NCBI RefSeq assembly: GCF_010093065.1 | Contig: NZ_CP048113.1 | Coordinates: 868,001-932,000, forward strand | Reading direction: 5' to 3' | Origin: Chitinophaga agri | GTDB lineage: Bacteria > Bacteroidota > Bacteroidia > Chitinophagales > Chitinophagaceae | Length of the DNA stretch: 64,000 nt | Shown: positions 42,773 through 51,822 of the stretch, one piece after another | How positions within the stretch are numbered: the first letter of the stretch is position 1 | Layout: each line of letters starts with the position of its first letter | Notes under the pieces: generated by a model | The model's database searches: none | Seen by the model: the letters and a program-made list of their open reading frames with translations, nothing else | What the model was told of the DNA's origin: nothing | Translations under genes and position numbers: made by a program

Positions 42773-43566
42773 TTAACTACCGGAAAATTACCGCCGTCAA
42801 TAACAAGATTTGCCCCGGTGATGTACGAGGCCGCAGGTGTAACAAGGAAGCACACCAGTTCCGCCGTTTCTTCCGGCTCGGCCATTCTTCCCAGGGGCAC
42901 ACCGCCGACTCTGTTGAAAAGCTGCTGCGTCATTTCTTCTACCGTGATACCCGCCTGTTTTGCATAGTCTTCCAGGAAGGCGGACATAGCTTCTGTTTTA
43001 TTCAGCCCCGGAGATACGGTGATCACCCTGATGCCTTTACCGGCAACTTCAGTAGCCAGGGCCTTGCTATAGGTATTCAGTGCCGATTTTGCGGTGCTGT
43101 AGGCCATGGTAGACTCCCAGATGGGAAACGAACCGCTGGTAGAGGATATGTGGATGATCACACCACTCTTCTGCGCCAGCATGGCGGGCAATAACGCCCT
43201 GTCCAGGCGAACGGAGGAAAGCAGGTTTACCTGCAGCGCCTGGTCCCAGTGTTCATCTGTCAGTGTGCTAAATCCGCCGCCTGGGAATGTGTTTGCACCC
43301 ATGTTATTGATCAGTATATCTATGCGCCCGAATTGTTCATGGATGGTGTTGGCTACTTTGTTCACCTCTTCCGCCCGCGATAAGTCTGCTGCGATAAAGG
43401 TATATGTTGTGTGCTGCTCCTCCGGTTGATGACGCGCAGTGACGATCACAGTGGCGCCGGACTGCTCCAGTTTCCTGACGATCGCTTTGCCAATACCTTT
43501 TGTGCCCCCGGTGACCAGGGCGATCTTACCTTGTAATATCCCGTTATTCACTTGTGTACTTTCCAT
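42769..43566 (-). CDS. Classical short-chain dehydrogenase/reductase
   Basis: The 265 residues are a standard SDR with NAD(P) binding TGGTKGIG (about 19-26), NNMG in ILINNMGANTFPGG (for NNAG), the catalytic Ser in IHISSTSGSFP and YSTAK (Tyr and Lys), followed by VSPGLNKTEAM. Arg28-like basic residues after the glycine loop and TARHQPEE suggest NADPH preference, not certain. It is divergent from an HxlR-type regulator with 158 bp between the starts, and the space is crowded with GTAAC half-sites. Regulated oxidoreductases of this kind often answer electrophiles, quinones or aldehydes. The substrate is not known. Confidence 0.92.
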   Translation of the reverse strand: MESTQVNNGILQGKIALVTGGTKGIGKAIVRKLEQSGATVIVTARHQPEEQHTTYTFIAADLSRAEEVNKVANTIHEQFGRIDILINNMGANTFPGGGFSTLTDEHWDQALQVNLLSSVRLDRALLPAMLAQKSGVIIHISSTSGSFPIWESTMAYSTAKSALNTYSKALATEVAGKGIRVITVSPGLNKTEAMSAFLEDYAKQAGITVEEMTQQLFNRVGGVPLGRMAEPEETAELVCFLVTPAASYITGANLVIDGGNFPVVN

Positions 43567-43627
43567 GCTATTCGTTTTTGAATGTTTGTTATTGATTAAG
43601 GAAATAGATTTACATTAGTTTCATAAA

Positions 43628-43722
43628 GTAACTAAAACTGTTACTGTTAAAACATCTCACCCCACTAATTGGCGGTTACGTTGATGTAACTAAAAGCCGA
43701 AAAGTGGTAACATTTATGTAAC
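43628..43722. promoter_or_regulatory. Array of GTAAC half-sites between SDR and HxlR genes
   Basis: Six GTAAC or GTTAC pentamers start at 43628, 43640, 43675, 43686, 43707 and 43718. They include inverted pairs GTAAC-N7-GTTAC (43628-43644) and GTTAC-N6-GTAAC (43675-43690), and the last four are spaced 11, 21 and 11 bp apart, close to whole helical turns. The final copy ends two bases before the HxlR start. Likely operator region of the HxlR-type regulator. Confidence 0.55.
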
Positions 43723-43724
43723 CA

Positions 43725-44087
43725 ATGAAGAAATTCAAAGCACATACATCGACGTGTCCGATTGTTCATACGATGACCTATATTGGTGGTAAGTGGAAAC
43801 CTATTATCCTGGGCCGGCTGGTGAATGGGGCAGTCCGGTTTGGGAAACTGGCGGTACAGATACCGGATATATCACGTAAGATCCTGACCGAGCAACTGAA
43901 GGAATTAGAGGAAGACGGCATCATTATCCGGCATAGTTATAACGAGAAGCCGCCCCGCGTTGAATACGAACTAAGCGAGATCGGTCAGACCGTCCTGCCT
44001 GTGCTGATGGCAATGACGGAACTGGGGGAGCAAATGCACGAAGCCATTACTAAACACAAGCGGAATAGTTTGTCTGGAAAAAATTAA
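43725..44087 (+). CDS. HxlR-family winged-helix regulator
   Basis: The 120 residues match the HxlR (MarR-like, dimeric winged-helix) family: CPIVHTMTYIGGKWKPIILG (with the family Cys at 11), RFGKLAVQIPDISRKILTEQLKELEEDGII (the recognition helix and wing start) and the wing NEKPPRVEYELSEIGQTVLPVL. HxlR proteins often sense aldehydes or oxidants through a conserved Cys near the N-terminus; here Cys11 is at that position. It is divergent from an SDR gene and 4 bp upstream of a serine hydrolase gene, so the two on the plus strand form an operon and the regulator probably controls both directions. Confidence 0.93.
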   Translation: MKKFKAHTSTCPIVHTMTYIGGKWKPIILGRLVNGAVRFGKLAVQIPDISRKILTEQLKELEEDGIIIRHSYNEKPPRVEYELSEIGQTVLPVLMAMTELGEQMHEAITKHKRNSLSGKN

Positions 44088-44091
44088 TGCA

Positions 44092-45129
44092 ATGAGAAAA
44101 TTCTATATTCTTTTCTTACTATTCGGACAGTCGTCTCTTTTAGCAGTTGGCCAGTCATCTGTGCATGTACCTGCTGACGCTGCGTTACAGACATTGATGC
44201 AGCGGCACCAGGTGCCCGCCGCTGGTATTGGTGTTATTGAAAATAATGAATTGAAAAGTGCCCGGGTCTTTGGTGAATTGAGGGCTGGAGTGCCAGCGCC
44301 TGCCAATACGCTGTTTCAGGTTGCATCGCTGACCAAACCAGTTGTAGAAATGACCACATTACGACTGGTCAGCAAGGGACTCTGGTCCCTGGATGCCCCC
44401 CTGGCGAAGTACTGGACCGATCCGGATGTGAAGGATGATCCCAGACATGGGTTGTTAACTACCCGTCATGTATTGTCCCATCAGACGGGGTTTGTCAACT
44501 GGCGGTGGGAGCATCAGACAGGCAAACTTGTTTTTGATTTTGCACCAGGTACAAATACGCGGTATTCGGGTGAGGGATTAGAATATCTGAAACATGCACT
44601 GGAGGCCAAATTTAAAATGCCACTGGCTGCGATCGTCAGCAAATATCTCTTTGAGCCAGACAGCATGAAAGACACTCATTTTTTCTGGGACGGAGGCGTG
44701 ACAGAAGACCGGTATGCGGTGCCTCATAACAAAGAAGCTGCACCGTACGAGATCCGAAAGAATAAGGAAGTCAGCGCCGCGGATCTGCTGATGACCACTA
44801 TTACCGACTATACAACATTTGGGGTAAATGTTTTAAGGAAAAAGCAGTTGAATGATAAGGTCTGGGAAGACATGATACATATACAATCCAAAGAGCCGAA
44901 TGCGAAATTCGGCCTTGGATGGGAAGTATATAACAATGTGAAAGGCGGGGACTTTGTGCTCTTACATAGTGGAAGCGATCCCGGCGTGAGAACAGTTATT
45001 GCACTGCTACCGTCGTCTAAACAGGGGCTGGTGATCTTCACCAACAGCGACAATGGTATTCCGTTTATTAAGGATCTCATCAAAGAATCGCTGGATATAG
45101 GAGAAGCGTTGCTTCAGAAGGTGAAATAA
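44092..45129 (+). CDS. Exported serine hydrolase, class C beta-lactamase fold
   Basis: The 345 residues carry a signal peptide (FYILFLLFGQSSLLAVGQ). The fold motifs are SxxK as SLTK (Ser79, Lys82), YxN-type as YSG (Tyr158) and a C-terminal HSGSDPG in place of KTG. PAAGIGVIENNEL and the ASLTKPVVEM context fit the penicillin-binding or esterase group rather than a true beta-lactamase. It likely acts on a peptide or ester outside the cytoplasm. It starts 4 bp after the HxlR stop, so it is part of that operon. Confidence 0.9.
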   Translation: MRKFYILFLLFGQSSLLAVGQSSVHVPADAALQTLMQRHQVPAAGIGVIENNELKSARVFGELRAGVPAPANTLFQVASLTKPVVEMTTLRLVSKGLWSLDAPLAKYWTDPDVKDDPRHGLLTTRHVLSHQTGFVNWRWEHQTGKLVFDFAPGTNTRYSGEGLEYLKHALEAKFKMPLAAIVSKYLFEPDSMKDTHFFWDGGVTEDRYAVPHNKEAAPYEIRKNKEVSAADLLMTTITDYTTFGVNVLRKKQLNDKVWEDMIHIQSKEPNAKFGLGWEVYNNVKGGDFVLLHSGSDPGVRTVIALLPSSKQGLVIFTNSDNGIPFIKDLIKESLDIGEALLQKVK

Positions 45130-45163
45130 ACCCCGCAGGCTTGCCAGGCAAGGAACTGCGGGG
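45126..45163 (-). terminator. Hairpin between serine hydrolase and YiaA genes
   Basis: CCCCGCAG (45131-45138) and CTGCGGGG (45156-45163) pair over 8 bp, with a second stem CTTGCC/GGCAAG inside. On the minus strand it is followed by TTTATTT, so it best fits the end of the yiaA-like gene. Confidence 0.6.
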
Positions 45164-45177
45164 CTGCAACCGCTACG

Positions 45178-45645
45178 TTACATCTCTTTATCGGCGATCA
45201 GCTTCGAGTCACGGGTATTTTTTTGTACAGCAATGGAGGAAAACATGCTCAGGACGAACGCCATGGCATAAAAACCTTTCTCACTCAGGGCCATATCTGC
45301 ATTCCACAGGCCAATCGTTAACAGGAGCACGGCGGCGATAGCAGCAAACCAGCTTAGTCCGTAATAAAGGTCCGTTACAGCCAGTCCTTCCGCCCTGTCT
45401 CTCACGCTTTTTTGTACAGAGATGACTGCGAACAAGCCAAATAATAAAATAGTCAGATAATAGCCTTTTTCGTTGAGCTGCATATTGGCATTCCACAGGC
45501 CAATGCAATATCCTACCGCACCTGTCAATAAGGCGAACCAGGATGCTCCTATAAATGCTCCGGTAGGTTTAAGGGGATTTCTGCCCTTTTCCCCATTTTT
45601 TGCAGAGGATGAATTTTCGTCTGTTCTGTTTTGTAGCGGTTCCAT
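45178..45645 (-). CDS. yiaA: YiaA-like inner-membrane protein
   Basis: The 155 residues hold two copies of the YiaAB two-helix domain: FIGASWFALLTGAVGYCIGLWNANMQLNEKGYY and, after a basic link, YYGLSWFAAIAAVLLLTIGLWNADMALSEKGFY. Each repeat has GLWNA(N/D)M and EKG-Y/F near the second helix end. The N-terminal 25 residues are polar and Asn/Lys-rich. Function in the family is unknown; it is membrane bound with four helices. It is a single gene on the minus strand. Confidence 0.9.
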   Translation of the reverse strand: MEPLQNRTDENSSSAKNGEKGRNPLKPTGAFIGASWFALLTGAVGYCIGLWNANMQLNEKGYYLTILLFGLFAVISVQKSVRDRAEGLAVTDLYYGLSWFAAIAAVLLLTIGLWNADMALSEKGFYAMAFVLSMFSSIAVQKNTRDSKLIADKEM

Positions 45646-45788
45646 AAAACTTTGTTTGAGTGATTAATATGAAACAAATGTCGGATGTAAAGGAGACCTG
45701 AAAAAGCCAGATTGTGTAAATTACTGACGATATAATTTTCAAATATTTACCTTTGATAACATTGGTAAAATGATTAAACGATAGGTGT

Positions 45789-47297
45789 ATGGACTCACTT
45801 TCGGAACTGGTAAAACTGCTTAATAATAATGAAATAGAGCTTTTTAGGCAGTTTTTGCGACGGAAGAACAAACGCGGCGATGTAAAGAACCTGCAACTGC
45901 TGGAATTAATAAAAACTGACGATATAAAAGGCATAGATGCCCTGTATGCATCAGAAAGTGTCGATGCTTATCATGCTTTGCGCAAAAGGTTGCAGGATAG
46001 TTTGCTGCTATTCCTGTCACAACGTGCCTTTGAAACCACGCATGCTGATACCTATGACGCGCTTCGTTTGGTCATGGTAGGTCGTTTTCTGCTGGAAAAT
46101 GATGTGGTGAATGTCGCATTTAAGTGTCTGGATAAGGCGGAGCGGCTGGCGGAGCACCTGGAACAGTTCAATCTGCTGAACGAGTTGCTGTTACTGAAGC
46201 TGCAATATGCCCATCTGCCGGGTGCTGAAGACCTGGACGTACTGACCGCACGTTTTCTGCAAAACCAGACACATATGCAGCGGGAGGCGAAGCTGAACAT
46301 GGCCTATGCCTTTCTGCGGCGGGAGCTGCAGCAGATACACCTGAAAGGAAAGATCGTTAATCTGACCGCCCTCATGATCACGACTATCAGGAAATATAAG
46401 ATCTCTGAGCAGGAACTCATGACCTATAAGTCTGTTTATCAGATCCTCTTTATTGCGAATGAGTATGCCGCTATCCAGCAGAACTATGGATTGATAACAC
46501 GTTATATTGACCGGACGAATCAATTTATACAGGACCAGGCGCAGAAGAAGCAGCCTTATCTCTTTTATCATATCTCCATTCTATATCTGTTGGCTAACTT
46601 CCATCTGCGGCAAAGGGAGTTTGAGAAGAGCAGCGCCTATCTGGAGGAGATGGATACATTAATGGGAACAGACAGCCGCTACAGGGCGCAGTTCTATTTA
46701 CGTCACCAGCTGCTTGTGTCGCTCAATCTGTTCTTTACCACCGCCGCCGGTGGGGCTATCCAGATCGTGCAGGCATCACTTGCCAGTATAAAGCATGGGG
46801 CTAAACCCGAGGATATAGAGGATTTACGGATATGCCTGACCATGTTCCTGGCGCTCTCCAACGATCAGGGAAGTTTGAAACAACTTGCTATGCTGACCCG
46901 CACGGATGCCTGGTATGAAAAGAAAATGGGTATGCTATGGACTATCCGGAAGAACATGATGGAAATTCTGATCCATGCGCAGTTCTCTAATACCGAACTG
47001 GCGATGTCGAGGGTAACCAGCTTCCGCCGGCGATATAAGAAGTATCTGTTAAAGACCTCGGAGGAGCGGGTGTTGGTGTTCCTGAAGCTGGTGGAGAAAT
47101 ATCTTCAGCAACCGGATGTGGTGTATGAAGTCGCGTATCAGCAAACGGTGTTAAGTCTGGTAGACAAAGTGGCGAACAACGATATTTTCACGCTGAGCTT
47201 TATTGCCTGGCTGATGGCCCGCTGGGAGCGGAGAACCGCCTATGAAGTTGTACTGTCTTTAATCCGGACGGGTGATTACCAACATGACGGGCTGTGA
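45789..47297 (+). CDS. Large helical protein of unknown function
   Basis: The 502 residues are not recognised as a named family. They are predicted almost all helical with Leu-rich, TPR-like stretches (for example RFLLENDVVNVAFKCLDKAE and LANFHLRQREFEKSSAYLEE). There is no signal peptide or membrane segment. The N-terminus SLSELVKLLNNNEIELFRQFL and the repeating paired-helix pattern suggest a TPR-type scaffold or regulator in the cytosol. I believe similar proteins recur in Chitinophagaceae, but no characterised member is known to me. It converges on the DUF1826 gene with 23 bp between the stops. Confidence 0.75.
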   Translation: MDSLSELVKLLNNNEIELFRQFLRRKNKRGDVKNLQLLELIKTDDIKGIDALYASESVDAYHALRKRLQDSLLLFLSQRAFETTHADTYDALRLVMVGRFLLENDVVNVAFKCLDKAERLAEHLEQFNLLNELLLLKLQYAHLPGAEDLDVLTARFLQNQTHMQREAKLNMAYAFLRRELQQIHLKGKIVNLTALMITTIRKYKISEQELMTYKSVYQILFIANEYAAIQQNYGLITRYIDRTNQFIQDQAQKKQPYLFYHISILYLLANFHLRQREFEKSSAYLEEMDTLMGTDSRYRAQFYLRHQLLVSLNLFFTTAAGGAIQIVQASLASIKHGAKPEDIEDLRICLTMFLALSNDQGSLKQLAMLTRTDAWYEKKMGMLWTIRKNMMEILIHAQFSNTELAMSRVTSFRRRYKKYLLKTSEERVLVFLKLVEKYLQQPDVVYEVAYQQTVLSLVDKVANNDIFTLSFIAWLMARWERRTAYEVVLSLIRTGDYQHDGL

Positions 47298-47320
47298 TTG
47301 GCCGCACCACCGCTGTATGA

Positions 47321-48019
47321 TCAACAGATCATTAATAACCGCTTCTTTCCGGATCGTTCTGCTGGTGCCCGGTGAAGGCAGGGCACAACCGGGCTTTCGG
47401 GGTGATCAACTGCTAACCGCCATAGGTTGCCAGTGCCTAAATTGATGATGTTGGCGTTCGGTTTGGCCTGATAATGCAGATCGAAGAAATGGTCAATCAA
47501 GAATGACTCGAAACCTTCGTCAGGGCCATCATATAGCTGTTTCAGTTCCGCACGTATCTCCGGGATCAGTATTTTCTGTTCACCCTGTGAATTGGGCAGT
47601 ATATCACTGGCATCGCCATGATACGTACACAGGAAGGTATTAGTTGGTACGGGAGAACGGTCTACATGGAAGGAATAAACGTCGGTCGGGAAAAAGGGGA
47701 GGGCGTCGTCCCGGTCATAGTGACAGATGACGTTCAGAACGGGCGAAGCGCCATGTGCTTCCAGCAGTTGCCAGTCGCTTAACAGCGTTTCACGGGCCAG
47801 TTGCCCCTGTTCACTGAGCGCAAGTGCGAGCAGGTCTTCCTGTTCGATGGTGGTTATGTTACCGTCCAGGGTGAGCTTTTCGACGATCTCAGCGAAATCA
47901 CCTGTTAGTTCACGGGTCCAGCAAATCGCGTTTATCTGGCCTTTAAATGGCGTGGAAACGAGGTCGTGGAAAGTAGTGACACAGTGAACTTGATTTTCGG
48001 CGTGAGAGAGATCGATCAT
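47321..48019 (-). CDS. DUF1826 protein
   Basis: The 232 residues match DUF1826 by the core SFHVDRSPVPTNTFLCTYHG (family pattern FHVDxxPxRLLCTYxGPGTEW) and the C-terminal CLHRAPAERSGKKRLLMI (HRSP..G..R). The INAICWTRELTGDF near the start also fits. In proteobacteria DUF1826 genes are found beside zinc-homeostasis genes (COG0523 type), but nothing of that kind is adjacent here. The conserved His and Cys could bind metal. Function is unknown. Confidence 0.75.
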   Translation of the reverse strand: MIDLSHAENQVHCVTTFHDLVSTPFKGQINAICWTRELTGDFAEIVEKLTLDGNITTIEQEDLLALALSEQGQLARETLLSDWQLLEAHGASPVLNVICHYDRDDALPFFPTDVYSFHVDRSPVPTNTFLCTYHGDASDILPNSQGEQKILIPEIRAELKQLYDGPDEGFESFLIDHFFDLHYQAKPNANIINLGTGNLWRLAVDHPESPVVPCLHRAPAERSGKKRLLMIC

Positions 48020-48284
48020 GATAGTGTGTGTGAATGTTGCGTTGATGAGGTATGTGGCCGGCGGAGCCTGCGTACATACCCATTGGAAAATTTCGGATGA
48101 AGGTAATAAGAAAACCTAACAGCGGGTATGTCCAGTTGTTGCCTCAGTCCAATCAGACTATCAGGTAAGACGTTACAATGAGTGGCGCTGAACTGCCCGT
48201 TAGTAAATGACATATCCTGGCGCATGATGGCAGTAGCCGGCATCGCATTACCAGATACTGTCAGGATAGCGCGGCATTTTTGTG

Positions 48285-48292
48285 TATTTTTG
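48285..48292 (+). promoter_or_regulatory. -7 element of guaD
   Basis: TATTTTTG matches TAnnTTTG and ends 16 bp before the guaD start. No good -33 element was found. Confidence 0.4.
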
Positions 48293-48308
48293 GTACAAAG
48301 CAATATTT

Positions 48309-48788
48309 ATGATCGGAGAAAGAGAAAAACGGTTTATGCAGATAGCAGTCGAACTTTCCCGTGAGGGAATGGAAAAAGGAGACGGAGGGCCGTTTGGCGC
48401 TATCGTAGTGAGGGGAGAGGAGATCGTAGGACGTGGCTGGAATAGTGTGTTAGCCCTGAATGATCCTACGGCGCACGCAGAAGTGACTGCCATCAGGGAT
48501 GCCTGTTCCAAACTGAATACCTTCCAGTTGCACGACTGTGAAATATATACTTCCTGTGAACCCTGCCCGATGTGCCTGGGTGCTATCTATTGGGCGAGAC
48601 CACAGCGTGTCTACTTCGCCAATACGAAGGAGGATGCAGCGGCCATTGATTTCGATGACTCGTTTATCTACCGGGAGATCCAGGTGCCGCATGCCGACAA
48701 GAAAATACCGTTTATCGCTTTTCCATCGGATGCCGCCCGGCAGGTATTTAAGGACTGGCAGGTGAAGGGTGACAGAACGTTGTATTAA
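48309..48788 (+). CDS. guaD: Guanine deaminase (cytidine deaminase fold)
   Basis: The start is the ATG at 48309, giving MIGEREKRFMQIAVELSREG; an earlier frame start would include the promoter. The 159 residues match the small zinc-dependent guanine deaminase of Bacillus GuaD type, which turns guanine into xanthine. Zinc ligands are His56 and the pair of PCPMC (Cys86, Cys89), with Glu58 of HAEVT as acid/base. YTSCEPCPMCLGAIYWARP and FDDSFIYREI match the GuaD pattern closely. A strong terminator follows. No other purine salvage gene is adjacent. Confidence 0.93.
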   Translation: MIGEREKRFMQIAVELSREGMEKGDGGPFGAIVVRGEEIVGRGWNSVLALNDPTAHAEVTAIRDACSKLNTFQLHDCEIYTSCEPCPMCLGAIYWARPQRVYFANTKEDAAAIDFDDSFIYREIQVPHADKKIPFIAFPSDAARQVFKDWQVKGDRTLY

Positions 48789-48859
48789 TTGGCAGTGGGG
48801 GAAATGGAATGTGTTATGAATTGAGACATTCCGTTATTCTATTGTAAAAGATAAATAGC

Positions 48860-48897
48860 AAAACGGGGAGCTTCAGGAACTGAAACACCCCGTTTTT
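48860..48897. terminator. Bidirectional terminator between guaD and small gene
   Basis: AAAACGGGG and CCCCGTTTT (outer stem) with TTCAG/CTGAA inside form a hairpin flanked by A and T tracts. It serves convergent guaD and the small exported protein gene. Confidence 0.85.
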
Positions 48898-48949
48898 ACT
48901 ATTTTAAGAACCGTCATTAGGTGCAATTCCTAATGCTTGGTCCTGATTA

Positions 48950-49135
48950 TTACGCAGCTTTCTTAGCGGCAGGCTTGTGACCTTCATGGCCTTTATGTGC
49001 CTTCGCGCTGTCGGCAGCTGGTTTTTCAGTTTTAGCTTTTTCTTTCTTAGCAGGTTTCTGTGGCGTCTGTGCGAAAGTGATCGCGCTAACACTCATAAAT
49101 ACCGCTGCTACAATAAGGCCTTTTTTAATGTTCAT
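48950..49135 (-). CDS. Small exported Lys/Ala-rich protein
   Basis: The 61 residues have a clear signal peptide (MNIKKGLIVAAVFMSVSAITFAQ) and a mature part of about 38 residues made mostly of Lys, Ala, Pro and Glu (KKEKAKTEKPAADSAKAHKG), ending in HEGHKPAAKKAA. It is very basic and predicted disordered, like histone H1 tails. A second protein of the same kind is on the other side of the hybrid kinase gene. Possible roles are envelope charge shielding or metal binding through its His residues. No function is claimed. Confidence 0.7.
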   Translation of the reverse strand: MNIKKGLIVAAVFMSVSAITFAQTPQKPAKKEKAKTEKPAADSAKAHKGHEGHKPAAKKAA

Positions 49136-49274
49136 GATCGTAAGTTTTTAATAATTTTTGAGAGGTGAATTGTTTCAATCACTGAAGTAAAGTTACCTCT
49201 TCAAAAGGCTGCATCCGGGCGGTTTCGGTGAAAAGGGCGCAAGTGTCGTTGAAAAGCCACAAACGAAAGGCGGG

Positions 49275-51482
49275 CTAGAAAAGTAATTGCATAGTCTCGT
49301 GTAATGCTCTCATACAGAGTGATTTAAGTGTTTCGAACTGCCTGGCGACATCATCCTGGTCATAGCTGGATTCCAGTTTTTCCAACGATTCAAGGATGGG
49401 ATACAACTGTCCTTCCAGTCCGATAAAGGAAATAGTCGTTTTAAGTGTATGTGCCGTCCGGCGTATATCCGTGACGTTATTACTATCAATAGCCCGTTTC
49501 AACATACTCAGGTCTTCTGGCAGCTGGCCCGCGAATTGCGTGAGCATATTTTGTTCAAATGCCTTATCGCCCCGGGAGAGTTGCTGGAGGTATTCCAGGT
49601 GAACCAGTGTGGAGGGGGATGCGATATGCCCGTTAAGAACCGGCTGGTGAGTAAAATGTTCGGTTATACCGCTTTTACCGGTAAAGATCTGTATCATGCT
49701 ATACAGCTCATCCTCGCGTATCGGTTTGGCCAGGTATTCATTCATGCCGGCCTGGATACATTTCTCCCTTTCGCCCGACATGGCATGCGCCGTCATAGCG
49801 ATGATGGGGATATTGGAATGTAAATCTTCCCTGATTTTTTTAGTAGCCGTATAGCCATCCATTTCCGGCATCTGGATATCCATCAGCACGAGATCAAAAT
49901 GTTGGCTGGTCAGTGCGTTCAGTGCTTCCTGGCCGTTATTTACCAGCTGATAATGCAGGCCCCTGTTGTCCAGCAGGTGCCTGAGCAGGTGCTGGTTCAT
50001 ACGGTTATCTTCTACAACGAGCAGCTGCGCATCGGACGGCTGTGGTAAGGAAAAATGTTCCTGCGAGAGCGCGGGATGTTCTGCCCCATCTGCCGGTAAA
50101 TGGCCCAATGAGTAGGGAAGCTCCACCAGGAACAGACTCCCTTTCCCGGATTCACTTTCTACCCGTATGCTGCCATGCTGTAGCTCCACCAGCTGTTTCA
50201 CGATGGTGAGTCCGAGACCAGTACCACCGTATTTCCGCGTAATATCTGCCTCTGCCTGATGGAAGCGGTCAAATATGGTAGACAGCTTGTTATCTGCGAT
50301 GCCAATGCCTGTATCACTCACGGCAAACAACAAACGAACGCCTGCCTCACTGCCGTTCAGCAGAGAGACATTTACCTGCACCTGCCCCCTGGAAGTAAAT
50401 TTGATCGCATTATTGATCAGATTGACCAGTACCTGGGTGAGCCGCATCACATCTCCATATAGGATGTCCGGTACGTTTGCTTCGGCATTCATGGTAAAGG
50501 CCAGCTGTTTTTCCGCAGCTTTAGGCTGGAACATGAGCTGAAGGGAGTGGATCATGCCCCGGAGACTGAAAGAGACAGGTTCCAGGCGCATCATACCGGA
50601 TTCTATTTTTGAAATATCCAGGATGTCGTTGATGATATCCAGCAGGTTTTCTCCGGCGTGCTGGATAGCCGCCACATATTCTTTTGATTTCTCGTTCTGC
50701 GGCTGTTGCTGCAGTAAATGGGTGAAGCCAAGGACCGCGTTCATTGGTGTCCTTATTTCATGGCTCATGTTGGCCAGGAACTGGTCTTTAATAACGGTTA
50801 GCTTTTGTTCCTGCTGCCGCGAACGGTCCAGCGCATCGATCAGTTGTTCCTGCTTATAGATACGGCTGGTAATGTAAAGGAAGGACAGTAGACTCGACAG
50901 ACAGGCAAAGAACAGCATGATGGTACCCCAGTTCAGCGCTTTCTGTCCGCTGGTGTCTATCATATGCGTCATCCGGTTTACTTCTGTTTGCCGGGTACTG
51001 TCAAGGGAATGAAGTATCACATTGATCGCATCTCCGAGGCGTTGCCCTTTCTGGGCGTTGATCATTCGCTCGGCAGCGCCTTTACCCTTTCCATAAAAGC
51101 TGTCCAGTACGTGTATGTTGAAATTATTTTTTTCATCCACAAGGTAGTTTAGCTGGGTTAACAGCTTTTCTGTGCTGTCATTGAGGGCGAGTTTATTGAT
51201 CTCAGTGAGGTCGGACCTGATGACCGCCACTTCTGCCTCTATACCGGTGATGTTCAGGGTGTCCTGGGAGATGACAGTGCCCCGTACCTTACTATCGGTT
51301 TTGGCTATATTGGTCTGCAGCTTCTGCAGTTCATTCTTCACATTCAGCTCATTCAGCAGCTTTTCATTACCGGAAATGAGCTTACGGATGTTCTTGGCTG
51401 AGTTGAATTGCAGCACTATGAACAGTACGAGTCCTATAATGAACAGGCCCAGCAGGTAGTATTTTATCAGCTTTGGCTGCAT
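49275..51482 (-). CDS. Hybrid sensor histidine kinase with receiver and HPt domains
   Basis: The start is the ATG at 51482 because GGAG lies 9 bp before it and the next residues form TM1 (IKYYLLGLFIIGLVLFIVLQF). The 735-residue protein has TM1, a periplasmic helical sensor (about 25-180), TM2 (about 185-205), a HisKA domain with the phospho-His in SHEIRTPMN (about 240), a HATPase_c domain (NLINNAIKF, GTGLGLTIVKQL), a receiver (LVVEDNRMNQ, phospho-Asp about 534 in LVLMDIQMPEMDG) and a C-terminal HPt domain with His in RRTAHTLKTTI (about 678). It is a complete phosphorelay in one chain. No DNA-binding regulator is adjacent. Two small exported Lys/Ala-rich proteins flank it. Confidence 0.94.
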   Translation of the reverse strand: MQPKLIKYYLLGLFIIGLVLFIVLQFNSAKNIRKLISGNEKLLNELNVKNELQKLQTNIAKTDSKVRGTVISQDTLNITGIEAEVAVIRSDLTEINKLALNDSTEKLLTQLNYLVDEKNNFNIHVLDSFYGKGKGAAERMINAQKGQRLGDAINVILHSLDSTRQTEVNRMTHMIDTSGQKALNWGTIMLFFACLSSLLSFLYITSRIYKQEQLIDALDRSRQQEQKLTVIKDQFLANMSHEIRTPMNAVLGFTHLLQQQPQNEKSKEYVAAIQHAGENLLDIINDILDISKIESGMMRLEPVSFSLRGMIHSLQLMFQPKAAEKQLAFTMNAEANVPDILYGDVMRLTQVLVNLINNAIKFTSRGQVQVNVSLLNGSEAGVRLLFAVSDTGIGIADNKLSTIFDRFHQAEADITRKYGGTGLGLTIVKQLVELQHGSIRVESESGKGSLFLVELPYSLGHLPADGAEHPALSQEHFSLPQPSDAQLLVVEDNRMNQHLLRHLLDNRGLHYQLVNNGQEALNALTSQHFDLVLMDIQMPEMDGYTATKKIREDLHSNIPIIAMTAHAMSGEREKCIQAGMNEYLAKPIREDELYSMIQIFTGKSGITEHFTHQPVLNGHIASPSTLVHLEYLQQLSRGDKAFEQNMLTQFAGQLPEDLSMLKRAIDSNNVTDIRRTAHTLKTTISFIGLEGQLYPILESLEKLESSYDQDDVARQFETLKSLCMRALHETMQLLF

Positions 51483-51822
51483 AGTGTGCTCCGGTATTTT
51501 AATAAAATTACGATTTTGTTCAGTGATGGCTTCTTTTAGTGGCAGGAAGACTGACAACGGGGTGTTCATTACGGACGAATGACGAATCACGAATGTTATA
51601 CATCCGTCACCCGTCATTCATTGCTTTAACCCAAATCTTATCTCCGTCAGATCACTGAATCCACTATCAGATCTATCGATGTTGCCCGTTGCATTCCTTT
51701 GGTTATAATATCGTCGTGTTTTTCCTGATCATTGAAGGAAAACAGGGATCTGCCGTGAATAGCCGCTCTGCCGGAGATGATCACTATAGAAACTTAAAGG
51801 TTGACCCTTTTAAGATGTGCTA
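51483..51822. other. Intergenic region upstream of the hybrid kinase
   Basis: About 340 bp hold a three-unit 7-bp repeat (51574-51594) and no convincing gene. In-frame codons run on from the kinase start for a further 45 positions, but without a ribosome-binding site or typical composition, so I treat them as untranslated. Confidence 0.45.
51574..51594. repeat. 7-bp tandem repeat, three units
   Basis: GACGAAT-GACGAAT-CACGAAT, three head-to-tail 7-bp units, 92-112 bp upstream of the kinase start. An inverted trace (GTCACCCGTCATTC) follows near 51605. Confidence 0.7.
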
